From an uncultured Ruminococcus sp. (GTDB lineage Bacteria > Bacillota > Clostridia > Oscillospirales > Ruminococcaceae), in contig CAJTYV010000015.1 in assembly GCA_910584195.1 (NCBI GenBank), positions 1 to 64,000 of the forward strand: DNA of 64,000 nt, read 5' to 3'. How positions within the stretch are numbered: the first letter of the stretch is position 1; each line of letters opens with the position of its first letter. The notes beneath the pieces were generated by a model, which searched no databases, was not told the origin of the DNA, and worked only from the letters and a program-made list of their open reading frames with translations. The translations under genes and the position numbers were made by a program. Shown here one piece after another: positions 1 through 8,428 of the stretch.

Positions 1-221
1 TTATTTGTCAAAGAGAAATATGCCACAAGCACATTGCTCTCACCTGTCACAGACATAGTTCCTGCCGATATATCGCTGACGGAAATTTTCTTTGCAAGCG
101 GATTCGGGAAAAAGGTACAGTAAAAAATACCTCCACCCACTACAGCTACTGCCACTACTGCCGCTATGACAGCTATCACGACTTTTTTACGCCTGCTCAT
201 TTTTGTCTTTTCTTTTTTCAT
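1..221 (-). CDS. Membrane-anchored flavodoxin-like protein (N-terminal part)
   Basis: The reading frame is open from an ATG at 221 through the left window edge, giving the first 73 residues. A basic start (MKKEKTKMSRRKK) is followed by one hydrophobic segment (about residues 14-33) and then the start of a flavodoxin fold: the strand VLVAYFSLTN matches the beta1 and phosphate-binding-loop start of flavodoxin-like proteins. It is probably anchored in the membrane with the FMN domain outside, as in many clostridial secreted flavodoxins. A good ribosome site (GGAAAGGTGA) precedes the ATG. It lies 5 bp downstream of the phosphoesterase gene on the same strand. The catalytic part is outside the window, so the family call rests on one strand and the anchor. 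Confidence 0.6.
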   Translation of the reverse strand, partial: MKKEKTKMSRRKKVVIAVIAAVVAVAVVGGGIFYCTFFPNPLAKKISVSDISAGTMSVTGESNVLVAYFSLTN

Positions 222-226
222 AGAAA

Positions 227-1339
227 TCACCTTTCCTTTAAATGAATCACAACATACTCGCAGTTTCCTTGTGTACGGATGGGAAATCCCCATCCTGTAG
301 CTCCAGAGGAAACAATTACCTTACAGCCGCCTTCCTGATATTCACCGTAGTTCAATCCACCAAAACCTTCCGTAAGATACCCTACAGGGAATATCTGCCC
401 TGCATGAGTGTGTCCAGATAACTGCAGGTCTGCCCCTTCCGCTGCGTTTTCCTCTGCCTCTATCGGCTGATGATCCGCTACTATAATGAATCTATTCTGA
501 TCTACTCCGTTTAGCAGCTCTATAGAAGAAAGGCGTCCGGGTATTCTTGCGGCATCTTCCCGACCAGCTAATACCAGATCGTCGCCAATGTTAATCCACT
601 GATCACACAGAATCTTAATGTCATTTTCCTCTATCGCCCGTACCAGCTCCTCATCTGTATAAGTACGGGAGCGGGAAACTGCCGTCCTATAATCCTGCCG
701 GTCATGGTTCCCATAAACAAAATAGGTTCCATATGTACTTTCCAGACTTCCTAATATCCGAAATGCCTCCTGCATAGATTCCTTTGTCGTTCCTTCTTCC
801 ACTATATCTCCGCAAAGCAATATAATGTCCGGGTGCAAAGCATTAATCTCTTCTATTTTTTGAATCAGGATATCCGGGTTTTGAACCGTGCCATAATGAG
901 TATCCGTTATCAAAACCACCTCATAACCTGACTGGAGCTTTTCTGATGTCGCAGTATACTCTGTTCGGATAATCTGTCTCATGTTAAGACTGCCATAGCC
1001 CATCATCAAGCAAGTGACCAATATTGGGATTATCCCGCTGTGGTAAAGTCTGCGGAAAACAGAATACCTTTTTTCCTTCGTATGGTTCTTTGCAATGTGC
1101 CGTATCAGGAAAGCAACAAATTCCACAATTGCAAATAACACGATTAAATGGACTTCAACCAGCCCCGCCACACTCCATATGAGACACAAGCTGCCCGCAA
1201 AAACGGTAATTCCCAACCGTATCATCCAGAACCGTTTTCCTTTTGTATCAATACCATAAAGCAAGGCCCATTTTCCAATCATCCAATACAGACCTGCAGC
1301 CAGGCATAATGCCATTCCCGATAAAATAAGCACATACAT
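227..1339 (-). CDS. Membrane metallophosphoesterase (YkuE/YaeI type)
   Basis: 370 residues. The first ~135 hold about four hydrophobic segments; the rest is a calcineurin-like phosphoesterase domain. The metal-binding motifs are all present in order: DTHYG (D-x-H), CGDIVEE (GD), YGNHDRQ (GNHD), ADHQP and SGHTHAGQ (GHTH). The family hydrolyses phosphodiesters or lipid-linked phosphates (for example UDP-diacylglucosamine-type or phospholipid substrates) at the membrane; the substrate here cannot be told. The ATG at 1339 has AAGGTGGTGAA upstream. It is divergent from the two-component system starting at 1604 and reads towards the flavodoxin gene. Confidence 0.85.
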   Translation of the reverse strand: MYVLILSGMALCLAAGLYWMIGKWALLYGIDTKGKRFWMIRLGITVFAGSLCLIWSVAGLVEVHLIVLFAIVEFVAFLIRHIAKNHTKEKRYSVFRRLYHSGIIPILVTCLMMGYGSLNMRQIIRTEYTATSEKLQSGYEVVLITDTHYGTVQNPDILIQKIEEINALHPDIILLCGDIVEEGTTKESMQEAFRILGSLESTYGTYFVYGNHDRQDYRTAVSRSRTYTDEELVRAIEENDIKILCDQWINIGDDLVLAGREDAARIPGRLSSIELLNGVDQNRFIIVADHQPIEAEENAAEGADLQLSGHTHAGQIFPVGYLTEGFGGLNYGEYQEGGCKVIVSSGATGWGFPIRTQGNCEYVVIHLKER

Positions 1340-1476
1340 TCAATTTCACCACCTTATCCATTGACAGGAACACAAATTCCTTCCACGATACTTCTATAAA
1401 CAGAGGGTTTCTGCTCTTCATTCCCCAGCGAAACAAGGGCATCCTACAATACACAAAAAGAGTATAATCGCCCTTT

Positions 1477-1535
1477 CTCAACTGAACCTCAACAAACCAC
1501 AGAAAAATAACCCGTGCCGTTGAGGTTCAGTTGAG
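1477..1535. promoter_or_regulatory. Perfect 17-bp inverted repeat in the divergent intergenic region
   Basis: CTCAACTGAACCTCAAC (1477-1493) and its exact reverse complement (1519-1535) flank a 25-nt spacer. The repeat sits between the phosphoesterase gene and the response regulator gene, about 45 bp upstream of the -10 of the latter. Each arm contains the near-direct pair CAACTGAAC / CTCAAC. A response-regulator operator is the simplest reading, since OmpR-type regulators bind repeats upstream of their own genes; a hairpin without a T-run makes a terminator less likely. Confidence 0.6.
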
Positions 1536-1555
1536 GTTTTCCATATAAAATAAAC

Positions 1556-1584
1556 GCAGACTGTTCACAAATCTATGCTATAAT
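1556..1584 (+). promoter_or_regulatory. Candidate promoter of the two-component operon
   Basis: A perfect -10 TATAAT lies at 1579-1584, with a weak -35 about 17 bp upstream (GCAGAC). Transcription would begin near 1591, so the ribosome site GGAGG at 1591-1595 would be almost at the 5' end of the message. Confidence 0.55.
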
Positions 1585-1603
1585 CAAGTCGGAGGTGCAA
1601 AAG

Positions 1604-2281
1604 ATGTTTCAAATTTTAGTAGTGGAAGATGATAAGGAACTGTGTGACCTTTTCTGTACTGTCCTGACAGATAACGGATATACGGCAGTTCCGGCGGCTG
1701 ACGGGCTTGCTGCCTTTGATATTTTGGATGACACTTATATTGACCTGGTTATTTCCGATATTATGATGCCACGCATGGATGGCTTTGAACTTACAAAAGC
1801 GCTTCGTGAATCCGGATATTCCATGCCAATTCTAATTATCACAGCCAAGGAAAGTGCAACTGATAAGCGTGAAGGGTTCCGTCTGGGTACGGATGATTAC
1901 ATGGTAAAGCCCATCGATGTGAACGAAATGGTCTGGCGGGTGGAAGCCCTGCTGCGCCGCAGCCAGCTTGTAAACCAGCGTAAAACCAAATTTGGCGAAA
2001 CAGAATTTGACTGTGACACACTGACGATTTCCTCCCACAGTGAAACCACAGAACTGCCACAGAAAGAATTTTATCTGCTATATAAACTGATCACTTCCCC
2101 AAACCGGATTTTTACCAGAAGACAGATTATGGATGATGTCTGGGGTCCGGACAGTGAAGCGGATTCCCACACACTGGATGTCCATATCAGCCGCCTGCGT
2201 GAACGGTTCAAAAATAATGCAGACTTTGAAATTGTCACTGTGCGGGGGCTGGGATATAAGGCGGTGAGCAGACATGGATAA
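1604..2281 (+). CDS. OmpR/PhoB-family response regulator
   Basis: 225 residues. Receiver domain at about 1-115, with the acidic pair EDD near the start, the phospho-acceptor Asp in LVISDIMMPRMDG, and the conserved Lys in YMVKPID. The winged-helix DNA-binding domain (about 130-222) ends with the typical DVHISRLRER and VRGLGYKA signatures. I chose the ATG at 1604 over an in-frame GTG at 1595 because GGAGG at 1591-1595 overlaps the GTG and is correctly spaced for the ATG. The stop overlaps the start of the kinase gene by 8 bp, so the two are translationally coupled. It probably controls this operon through the inverted repeat at 1477-1535. Confidence 0.9.
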   Translation: MFQILVVEDDKELCDLFCTVLTDNGYTAVPAADGLAAFDILDDTYIDLVISDIMMPRMDGFELTKALRESGYSMPILIITAKESATDKREGFRLGTDDYMVKPIDVNEMVWRVEALLRRSQLVNQRKTKFGETEFDCDTLTISSHSETTELPQKEFYLLYKLITSPNRIFTRRQIMDDVWGPDSEADSHTLDVHISRLRERFKNNADFEIVTVRGLGYKAVSRHG

Positions 2282-3377
2282 CCAAACCCCTTCTGGAACA
2301 CGGAAGCTTTGCCGGGCATCCAAATGGAAAAAGTACCCAAAACGGCTCTCCGTCATGTTTTCCCTTTTAACCTTCCTGACGCTGACGCTGACCATCCTTT
2401 TTTCAGCCCTACTTACATTTCTATTGATAAAAACCGGGATATTAGTCCAGCGAAACCGTGGGATTGTATTTTTCGTTATAGCAATTGTCAGTATTATTGT
2501 CGGCACCATTATCTCCAATTATGCCGGAAGGCATCCCCTCACGGCGATTATTGCCATGAGCAATGCAGCCCAGGAAGTAGCAAAGGGCAATTTTGATGTT
2601 TCCCTAAATGAAAATATTCGGATCAAAGAACTGCGGGATATGGCCCATAATTTTAACCTGATGGCAAAAGAACTGGCTGGAACCGAAATACTCCGTACCG
2701 ATTTTGTGGAAAACGTATCCCATGAATTTAAAACACCGCTGTCCGCCATCGAAGGTTATACAACCCTGCTTCAAAGAAAGGATTTGAGTGAAGAAAAACG
2801 CCAGAATTATACGAAAAAAATATTATACAATACCCGCCGGCTTTCCACGCTGACAAGCAACATTTTACTTCTGTCCCGCCTGGAAAATCAGGAAATCGGC
2901 ATTAAAAAGGAATCCTTTTGTCTGGATGAACAGCTCCGGGAAATCCTTCTCCTTCTGGAAGATGGCTGGACAGAAAAACAACTGGAACTTGAAATTGACC
3001 TGGACGCTGTGGATTACTATGGCAATAAAGATTTACTCGCCCATGTGTGGCAGAATATTTTGAGCAACGCCATTAAGTTTGCCCCTGAAAATGGAATCAT
3101 CCATATCCTGCTCCGCAGGGAAAACGGCTCATTGATAACCAGCATCACGGATAATGGAATCGGTATGAGCAAGGATGTAATGCGGCGGGTATTTGAAAAA
3201 TTCTATCAGGGGGACTTTTCACGTTCCTCCCAGGGAAACGGCCTGGGGCTTGCGCTGGCAAAGCGGATTGTCGATCTGCATGGCGGGAATATTTCTGTTT
3301 CCAGTAAAGAAGGAAAGGGAACGACATTTACCGTATCCCTTCCTCTGACACTGCATACGAAAGGATATGACACATGA
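2274..3377 (+). CDS. Sensor histidine kinase with HAMP domain
   Basis: 367 residues. Two hydrophobic segments close together (about 35-60 and 70-88) leave almost no extracellular loop, so it resembles small-loop kinases that sense the membrane. A HAMP linker follows, then the H-box VSHEFKTPLSAIEGY with the phospho-acceptor His, the N-box (IKFAPEN region), and G-boxes (DNGIGM, GNGLGLALAKRI). It pairs with the preceding response regulator. Its stop overlaps the next start (ATGA-type overlap at 3374-3377). Confidence 0.9.
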   Translation: MDNQTPSGTRKLCRASKWKKYPKRLSVMFSLLTFLTLTLTILFSALLTFLLIKTGILVQRNRGIVFFVIAIVSIIVGTIISNYAGRHPLTAIIAMSNAAQEVAKGNFDVSLNENIRIKELRDMAHNFNLMAKELAGTEILRTDFVENVSHEFKTPLSAIEGYTTLLQRKDLSEEKRQNYTKKILYNTRRLSTLTSNILLLSRLENQEIGIKKESFCLDEQLREILLLLEDGWTEKQLELEIDLDAVDYYGNKDLLAHVWQNILSNAIKFAPENGIIHILLRRENGSLITSITDNGIGMSKDVMRRVFEKFYQGDFSRSSQGNGLGLALAKRIVDLHGGNISVSSKEGKGTTFTVSLPLTLHTKGYDT

Positions 3378-4114
3378 AATCCAGAAGATATTTTGCTTTA
3401 GACGGTATACGGGGACTGGCACTTCTGAACATGATCGCTTATCATGCAGTATGGGATTTGGTTTATCTTTTCAACTTTCATCTGCAATGGTATCAATCGG
3501 AAGGTGCTTATATATGGCAGCAATGTATCTGCTGGACATTTATTTTCCTTTCCGGATTTTGTGAGCCGCTGGGGAAAGAAAAACTAAAAAGAGGCATTAC
3601 TGTTTTCAGCCTTGGATTTTTGATTGTGGCAGCTACGCTGATTACAATGCCACAAAACCGGGTACGGTTCGGTGTTCTTACTCTGATTGGTTCCTGTATG
3701 CTTTTAATGGTTCCTTTAGAAAAGTTCTTACAAAAATTCAAATCGGAATATGGTTTAATTTTTAGCATTGCCTTATTTCTTCTTACGAAGAACATCAATC
3801 ACGGTTATCTCGGTTTTGGCAGCTTGAATATTCTGCCGCTGCCAAATGGCTGGTATCGTAACTTTATAACTACCTACCTGGGATTTCCCATGTCCGGTTT
3901 TTATTCGACAGACTATTTTTCGCTTCTGCCGTGGCTTTTCCTGTACACTGCCGGATATTTTACGCATCAGCTCTTTATACACCATAAACTACTTGCACAT
4001 TTAGAAAACAGCAAAGCAAAACCGCTGGAATGGTTTGGCCGGCACTCCCTCGGTTTATATATGATCCACCAACCGTTACTCTATTTTCTATTTGCTGCGT
4101 TATTTGCCCTATGA
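3374..4114 (+). CDS. DUF1624/HGSNAT-type membrane acyltransferase-like protein
   Basis: 246 residues, almost entirely hydrophobic with about seven predicted membrane segments. The N-terminal ALDGIRGLALLNMIAYH motif with a membrane-embedded His matches the catalytic domain of the heparan-alpha-glucosaminide acetyltransferase family, which moves acyl groups across membranes. The substrate in bacteria of this type is not known. The C-terminal GRHSLGLYMIHQP is also typical of acyltransferase membrane proteins. It is coupled by overlap to the kinase gene and lies 33 bp before the nitroreductase gene, so it belongs to one operon. Confidence 0.75.
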   Translation: MKSRRYFALDGIRGLALLNMIAYHAVWDLVYLFNFHLQWYQSEGAYIWQQCICWTFIFLSGFCEPLGKEKLKRGITVFSLGFLIVAATLITMPQNRVRFGVLTLIGSCMLLMVPLEKFLQKFKSEYGLIFSIALFLLTKNINHGYLGFGSLNILPLPNGWYRNFITTYLGFPMSGFYSTDYFSLLPWLFLYTAGYFTHQLFIHHKLLAHLENSKAKPLEWFGRHSLGLYMIHQPLLYFLFAALFAL

Positions 4115-4146
4115 AACAGATATTATATTTTCAGGAGGAAAACACA

Positions 4147-4854
4147 ATGACACTTTATGAAACAATTTTTACCCGCAGGCAGGTACGGAATTACCTTAAC
4201 TCTCCTGTTCCAGAAGACCGTTTAAGCGGTATTCTTGCCTGTGTTTCCGAATCGGAGCAGCTTAGCGGGCAGCACGCCGATTTCAAACTTCTTCCGGCTG
4301 CAGAAGTTTCCGCTAATCAAGGTGCATCCCATTATTTACTCGCTTTCTGCGACAGCTCTCCATCTGCCTATGCTAATGTTGGGTTTCTATTGCAAAAGGC
4401 TGATTTATATGTCCAGAGCATGGGGCTTGGCAGCGGATACTTTATGAATATTAAGCCCAAAAATGAATTGAAACGGTTCTGTATCGCCCTTGCTATTGGC
4501 AAGGCAGATACCCCTGCAAGAATAAATGAATCTGAGTTTAAGAGAAAACCCTTAAACCGTATCAGTACAGAGGATACTGCCGTCTCAAGAGCCGTAAGGC
4601 TTGCCCCTTCTTCCCTTAATTCACAGCCCTGGGAACTAAAATTTGAGCCAGGGAAAGTAATTATTGAAGATGCAGGCACGGGCATCTCCCGTCTCATCCT
4701 TAAAAATAAGCTGAATAAAATTGATATTGGTATTGCCGCCCGCCATGCCGCGCTTGCCCTCGAACATAATGGAAATGCTATAATTTCGGCTGTTCCAAAA
4801 TCAGACGGCAGTAAATTCCGCATTGAAATCACTTACAAGGAGGACGAAAAATGA
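4147..4854 (+). CDS. Nitroreductase-family flavoprotein
   Basis: 235 residues from the ATG at 4147, which has TCAGGAGG upstream; an in-frame start at 4030 would overlap the previous gene and has no ribosome site. The protein opens with YETIFTRRQVRNY, close to the nitroreductase R-x-S-x-R-x-(Y/F) opening that binds FMN phosphate, and contains a second domain opening ISTEDTAVSRAVRLAPSSLNSQPW, the FMN-binding S-x-x-N-x-Q-P-W segment found in two-domain nitroreductases. It uses NAD(P)H and FMN; the substrate is unknown. Overlap of 4 bp with the following flavodoxin suggests electron-transfer partnership. Confidence 0.8.
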   Translation: MTLYETIFTRRQVRNYLNSPVPEDRLSGILACVSESEQLSGQHADFKLLPAAEVSANQGASHYLLAFCDSSPSAYANVGFLLQKADLYVQSMGLGSGYFMNIKPKNELKRFCIALAIGKADTPARINESEFKRKPLNRISTEDTAVSRAVRLAPSSLNSQPWELKFEPGKVIIEDAGTGISRLILKNKLNKIDIGIAARHAALALEHNGNAIISAVPKSDGSKFRIEITYKEDEK

Positions 4855-5300
4855 AAACTTTAATCCTTTACTACTCAAGCCATCATGGGAACACAAAAAA
4901 ACTGGTAGATGCAATTGTGGCACAAGGAAATGTTACAGCCGTTGATGTCTCTGCCGCAACTGTAACTGACTGTTCTGATTATGACATGATTGGTTTTGCT
5001 TCTGGTATCTACTACCAAAAATTTCATGAAAGTATCCTGAAATGGGCAGAAGCTAATCTTCCCCAAAATAAAAAGGTATTCTTTCTCTACACCTGCGGGG
5101 TAAAACGCAAGAACTACGCAGATGCAATTAAACAGATTGCTGAATCCAAAAAATCAAAAATACAAGGCTGCTATGGTTGTCTCGGATTTGATACATTTGG
5201 TCCCTTTAAACTCGTTGGAGGCATTGCAAAAGGGCATCCAAATGATGAAGATATATCGTCCGCAGTCAATTTTTTCTGTGGAATTAAAGATAAGACATAA
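4851..5300 (+). CDS. Flavodoxin-family protein
   Basis: 149 residues. The start LILYYSSHHGNTKKLVDAI carries the FMN phosphate-binding loop (S-S-H-H-G-N-T-K), and IGFASGIYYQKFH and LYTCGVKRKNY fit the second and third flavin loops. It is a cytosolic electron carrier or a protoporphyrinogen-oxidase-like flavodoxin. It is translationally coupled to the nitroreductase by an ATGA overlap and is the last gene of the two-component operon. Confidence 0.85.
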   Translation: MKTLILYYSSHHGNTKKLVDAIVAQGNVTAVDVSAATVTDCSDYDMIGFASGIYYQKFHESILKWAEANLPQNKKVFFLYTCGVKRKNYADAIKQIAESKKSKIQGCYGCLGFDTFGPFKLVGGIAKGHPNDEDISSAVNFFCGIKDKT

Positions 5301-5337
5301 AAATCTTCAATTTGATACTTTTTGATTTTGCCTTAAA

Positions 5338-5390
5338 GGGGTTCAAATTTATTGACAGGGTGGGTTCAAATATCTGTAGGGAGGGTTCAT
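5338..5390. repeat. Three spaced GGGTTCA(AAT) repeats at an element junction
   Basis: GGGGTTCAAAT at 5338-5348, GGGTTCAAAT at 5362-5371 and GGGTTCAT at 5383-5390 are spaced about 24 and 21 bp apart. They lie in the short gap between the flavodoxin gene and the broken recombinase gene, where gene content and reading direction change. Repeats of this spacing occur at ends of some transposons (for example IS21-type ends), but no transposase is present. Confidence 0.35.
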
Positions 5391-5392
5391 TT

Positions 5393-5824
5393 TTACTTCT
5401 GCTTCATGTCGGAATATGAACTGTCATAAAAAGAAAAAGGCTTCCGGTCACGCCAAATGTTCCGAAAGCCTTTATTTCTGCGGTTTTTCAAGTATTCTGT
5501 TCCTATTCTTTGTATCAAATAAGTGAGTTTTATTTCAATTTTCTTATTTTTGCACATCCTAATCATTCGGTTGAATTCGGTACGCTTTTTCGTCTGAGTA
5601 CCCGAAATTCCTTCGTCAGCGAAAATTCCGGCGAGTGTCCATTCCTTTTTTCTGTTGATCAGATTGGTGTAGTAAGCGATCTGTACCTGATATGAATTCT
5701 GTTGTTCTTCCTGTTCCGTGCTAACACGACAATATGCCGCAACTCGCAGTTGGTGGTATTTATCCCTGTTTTCCGCTGTTTGCACTTTCGCGGGAATTAT
5801 CGTTACATTCGGTGCTGTGGGCAT
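5393..5824 (-). pseudogene. Serine recombinase gene truncated at a junction
   Basis: The first ~95 residues are a resolvase catalytic domain: VAAYCRVSTEQEEQQNSYQVQ carries the nucleophilic Ser, and FADEGISGTQTKKRTEFNRMI is the conserved continuation. After MCKNKKI the expected TKSISRFAR segment is absent; the frame runs into unrelated sequence (TYLIQRIGTEYLKNRR) and stops at 143 residues, whereas large serine recombinases have about 500. The change of sequence near 5520 marks a deletion or insertion point. The truncated protein lacks the Arg residues of the active site, so it should be inactive. It overlaps the next recombinase gene by 65 bp, the usual layout of three-gene recombinase clusters in clostridial elements. 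Confidence 0.75.
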
Positions 5825-6701
5825 TTTTCTCCGTCCTTTCCGTTATATTTTTTATGGTTATTCCGTTGATAAACTCGACATCAATGGTACAAAAATGGCT
5901 TATCAAAACCCTGTTTATGCAGGACTTAAATAAGCCAATATCGAGTGTATTTAGTTGTGCGTGATTTTCGAGCAGAGCCTTGATTTCCGCCGTTTTCTGC
6001 GGATTTTCGTTGTAAGTACAGCAATTATATTTCATCTCAGCAAGTCTGAAAATTTCAGACTTTATTCTGTCAAAATCTGGTTGTGAGGAATCTGTCATTT
6101 GATTGATCTCATTTTGCTTACGAATTACATCGGCAGTAGGAGAATACACACTTATTTCGCCATTGCTTTCTATCAAAGTTGGATTTGCAATTGCCGTATT
6201 CAGAACAGTCAACAACACTCCAATTATCATTTGGTCTGTCAGCTGATATTCAAGCCTGTAACAGTCAGGATTGCGACAATCCCAATGCTCATACTTATCA
6301 TTACCGCCTATTCTTGAAAGTTTGTGGCCACATTCGGCGCAGTATGTGCGGTTTCTGATTTCCTGCAAATCTTCCGGAATTACGCTGATGGAAGTTGCTT
6401 TTGACATTCTTTTTTCGTTTGCCTGAGCAAAAAATGTTTCGCTGATTATCTGCGGATATTTATCATTTCCCAGATACTTTTTATTCTCAATGATCCGCTT
6501 GACCATGTTTTTGTTCCAATGCTCGGAATCGGCGGTATATCGGATTTTCTCGGACTCCATAAGCATTGCGATTTGCATTAAACTGCTGCCGTCCAAGTAT
6601 TCTTCAAAAATTTTGATTACTGCTTTAGATTCGTTAAAGTCTACCGTGATTTTGCCTTTTTTCATGCAGTATCCAAAGGGTATTGTGCGATTTTTAGCCA
6701 T
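5760..6701 (-). CDS. Recombinase-domain protein lacking the resolvase catalytic domain
   Basis: 313 residues. It begins directly in the recombinase (DNA-binding) domain (FGYCMKKGKITVDFNESKAV), then has a zinc-ribbon-like segment (CAECGHKL ... HWDCRNPDC) and a C-terminal helical part. The N-terminal Ser-recombinase domain is absent, which is normal for the middle gene of three-recombinase clusters, where it is thought to act as an accessory DNA-binding partner. The start shares one base with the stop of the upstream recombinase (TAATG), so it is translationally coupled. Confidence 0.75.
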   Translation of the reverse strand: MAKNRTIPFGYCMKKGKITVDFNESKAVIKIFEEYLDGSSLMQIAMLMESEKIRYTADSEHWNKNMVKRIIENKKYLGNDKYPQIISETFFAQANEKRMSKATSISVIPEDLQEIRNRTYCAECGHKLSRIGGNDKYEHWDCRNPDCYRLEYQLTDQMIIGVLLTVLNTAIANPTLIESNGEISVYSPTADVIRKQNEINQMTDSSQPDFDRIKSEIFRLAEMKYNCCTYNENPQKTAEIKALLENHAQLNTLDIGLFKSCINRVLISHFCTIDVEFINGITIKNITERTEKNAHSTECNDNSRESANSGKQG

Positions 6702-8227
6702 TATATCAGCTCCTTAAATTTTAATCCGCCGATTATGTGAAATCCCAATTCATTCTGATTTATAACCACAATTTTCTCAACCAGAAATTCAAATGCGGAT
6801 TCGTCAAATTCTGCCATTGAATTTTCTCTCTTTTCAAAAAAGTCTATTAGTATTTCGATCTGTTCCAATGCTTCATCTTCATCATCAGAGCGAGTAAGTT
6901 TTTTTAATTCAGATTGAAGCTTATTTATTTTTGCCGTAAGTTCAGTTGTTTGTTCAAGATATTTTGCATTGTCAAGAAAGCCCTTTGTTTTCAGTCGGGC
7001 AAGAACATGGGTCTGTTCCTTTAATTTTGCTATTTCTTTATGAATGTCCATAACGTTGGAATTGCCGTTAAATCGGCGGATTTTCAGCTCCTGAAGTGAT
7101 GTTTGCAGGGGTATGAGAATATGTCTGTAATTGTGCCACAATTTATTGTAAAGTCGTATGAAACTTTGCTTGATAAACTTTTCCTCAATTCGTTTACTCA
7201 TGCATGATTCTGCTGAATTATCATGTTTACGGCAAACCCAGAAAACCTTATTTCTGCATATTTTACGCTTATATTTACTGCCGCAGTTTGCACACATGAT
7301 CCTGCCCTTGAAAATTGATTCTGATTTAATGTTATTGTGCTTTCTGCTTTTAATCAAGTTCTGAGTTCTTTCAAATATTTCTGTTGAGATTATTGCTTCA
7401 TGAGTATTCTGAATATAATATTTATTCAACTGCCCGTTGTTTTGAAGCTTTTTATATGGGAGACTATTTGTTGTAAATGTTTTCTGATAAACCGAATCTC
7501 CTATATATTTCTCATTTGAAAGAATGTATAAAATGCCGTAATAGCTGAACGTTTCCTTGTATTGAAAATATTGTTTTTTACATATTTCCGAAATTCGCTG
7601 ATATCCAATTCCGCTGAGAAACATATCAAAAATTGTTCTTATTATTTTCGCCTGATCTTCATTTATAATTAAAGTTCCATTGCTTAATTTATAGCCAAAT
7701 GGTGCAGAAAAAACATTTACAGTTCCTTTTTCAAAACGTTTTTGATAACTCCATTTTATATTATTTGAAATGGAAGTTGATTCCTCCTGAGCCAGACCGC
7801 CCATAATCGTTATCATCATTTCGTCGGTCATATTGGCAGTGTCGATCTGTTCTTTTTCAAATAGGATCGTAATTCCAAGCGATTTCAGTTCACGGACATT
7901 TTTAAGGCAATCCTTTGTATTTCGGGCAAATCGGCTTATGGACTTTGTGTAGATTCTGTCGATTTTACCTTTTCGGCAGTCTTTCATCATTCTTTGAAAC
8001 TCATTACGCTTGTCCTCACGAGTTCCTGTGATACCCTCGTCGGCATATATGTCCACAAGCTGCTCAGTCTCAGAATTTTCAAAGGCTTTTTCATAGTATT
8101 TCGTCTGAGCCATAAAGGAGTTGAGCTGATCTTCGGAATCGCTTGATACTCGGCAATATGCGGCACAACGGATTTTTGTATTCTGTTTTTCTGTTATGAT
8201 TGGCTGTATCACCGTTACTGTCGGCAT
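6701..8227 (-). CDS. Large serine recombinase
   Basis: 508 residues, full length. The resolvase domain (about 15-160) includes AAYCRVSSDSEDQLNS with the catalytic Ser and TKSISRFARNTKDCL with the active-site Arg pair. The recombinase domain follows (APFGYKLSNGTLIIN), then a zinc ribbon (CANCGSKYKRKIC ... CRKH) and a coiled coil (about 390-450), the usual plan of transposon integrases such as TnpX. It should excise and insert the neighbouring element. GGAGGGTGAAAAT precedes the ATG, and a GATACCA/TGGTATC inverted repeat sits 28-56 bp upstream. Confidence 0.92.
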   Translation of the reverse strand: MPTVTVIQPIITEKQNTKIRCAAYCRVSSDSEDQLNSFMAQTKYYEKAFENSETEQLVDIYADEGITGTREDKRNEFQRMMKDCRKGKIDRIYTKSISRFARNTKDCLKNVRELKSLGITILFEKEQIDTANMTDEMMITIMGGLAQEESTSISNNIKWSYQKRFEKGTVNVFSAPFGYKLSNGTLIINEDQAKIIRTIFDMFLSGIGYQRISEICKKQYFQYKETFSYYGILYILSNEKYIGDSVYQKTFTTNSLPYKKLQNNGQLNKYYIQNTHEAIISTEIFERTQNLIKSRKHNNIKSESIFKGRIMCANCGSKYKRKICRNKVFWVCRKHDNSAESCMSKRIEEKFIKQSFIRLYNKLWHNYRHILIPLQTSLQELKIRRFNGNSNVMDIHKEIAKLKEQTHVLARLKTKGFLDNAKYLEQTTELTAKINKLQSELKKLTRSDDEDEALEQIEILIDFFEKRENSMAEFDESAFEFLVEKIVVINQNELGFHIIGGLKFKELI

Positions 8228-8254
8228 ATTTTCACCCTCCTTTCCACCAACAAG

Positions 8255-8283
8255 GATACCACATTTTCTCTCAGAATGGTATC
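8255..8283. promoter_or_regulatory. Short inverted repeat upstream of the serine recombinase gene
   Basis: GATACCA (8255-8261) and TGGTATC (8277-8283) form a 7-bp perfect inverted repeat with a 15-nt spacer. Serine-recombinase attachment sites often lie next to the recombinase gene and are imperfect palindromes, so this is a candidate; an attenuator hairpin is equally possible. Confidence 0.3.
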
Positions 8284-8299
8284 ACCAAACCTGACAAAA

Positions 8300-8419
8300 T
8301 TAATCCTCAGAATCTGTCTGATTCATACATTTATCGGCATCTGATGCGACTCTGCACAAGCACATTGTAAACACTCCTGCAGTACCTCCAACCATTAATC
8401 CTATTATAAATCCTAACAT
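8300..8419 (-). CDS. DUF3789-like small membrane protein
   Basis: 39 residues: one hydrophobic segment (GFIIGLMVGGTAGVF) followed by a Cys-containing turn (TMCLCRVA) and a polar tail. The pattern GGTxGVFTMCLCxxA is the one seen in small DUF3789 proteins encoded beside recombinases and replication genes of clostridial mobile elements. Function unknown. AGGAGGAAAAT lies upstream of the ATG. Confidence 0.6.
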   Translation of the reverse strand: MLGFIIGLMVGGTAGVFTMCLCRVASDADKCMNQTDSED

Positions 8420-8428
8420 ATTTTCCTC

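Noticed and set aside
5338..5390. GGGTTCA repeats as a small CRISPR array
   Set aside because: Units are too short, spacing is below spacer size and no cas genes are present. No CRISPR array was seen anywhere in the window.
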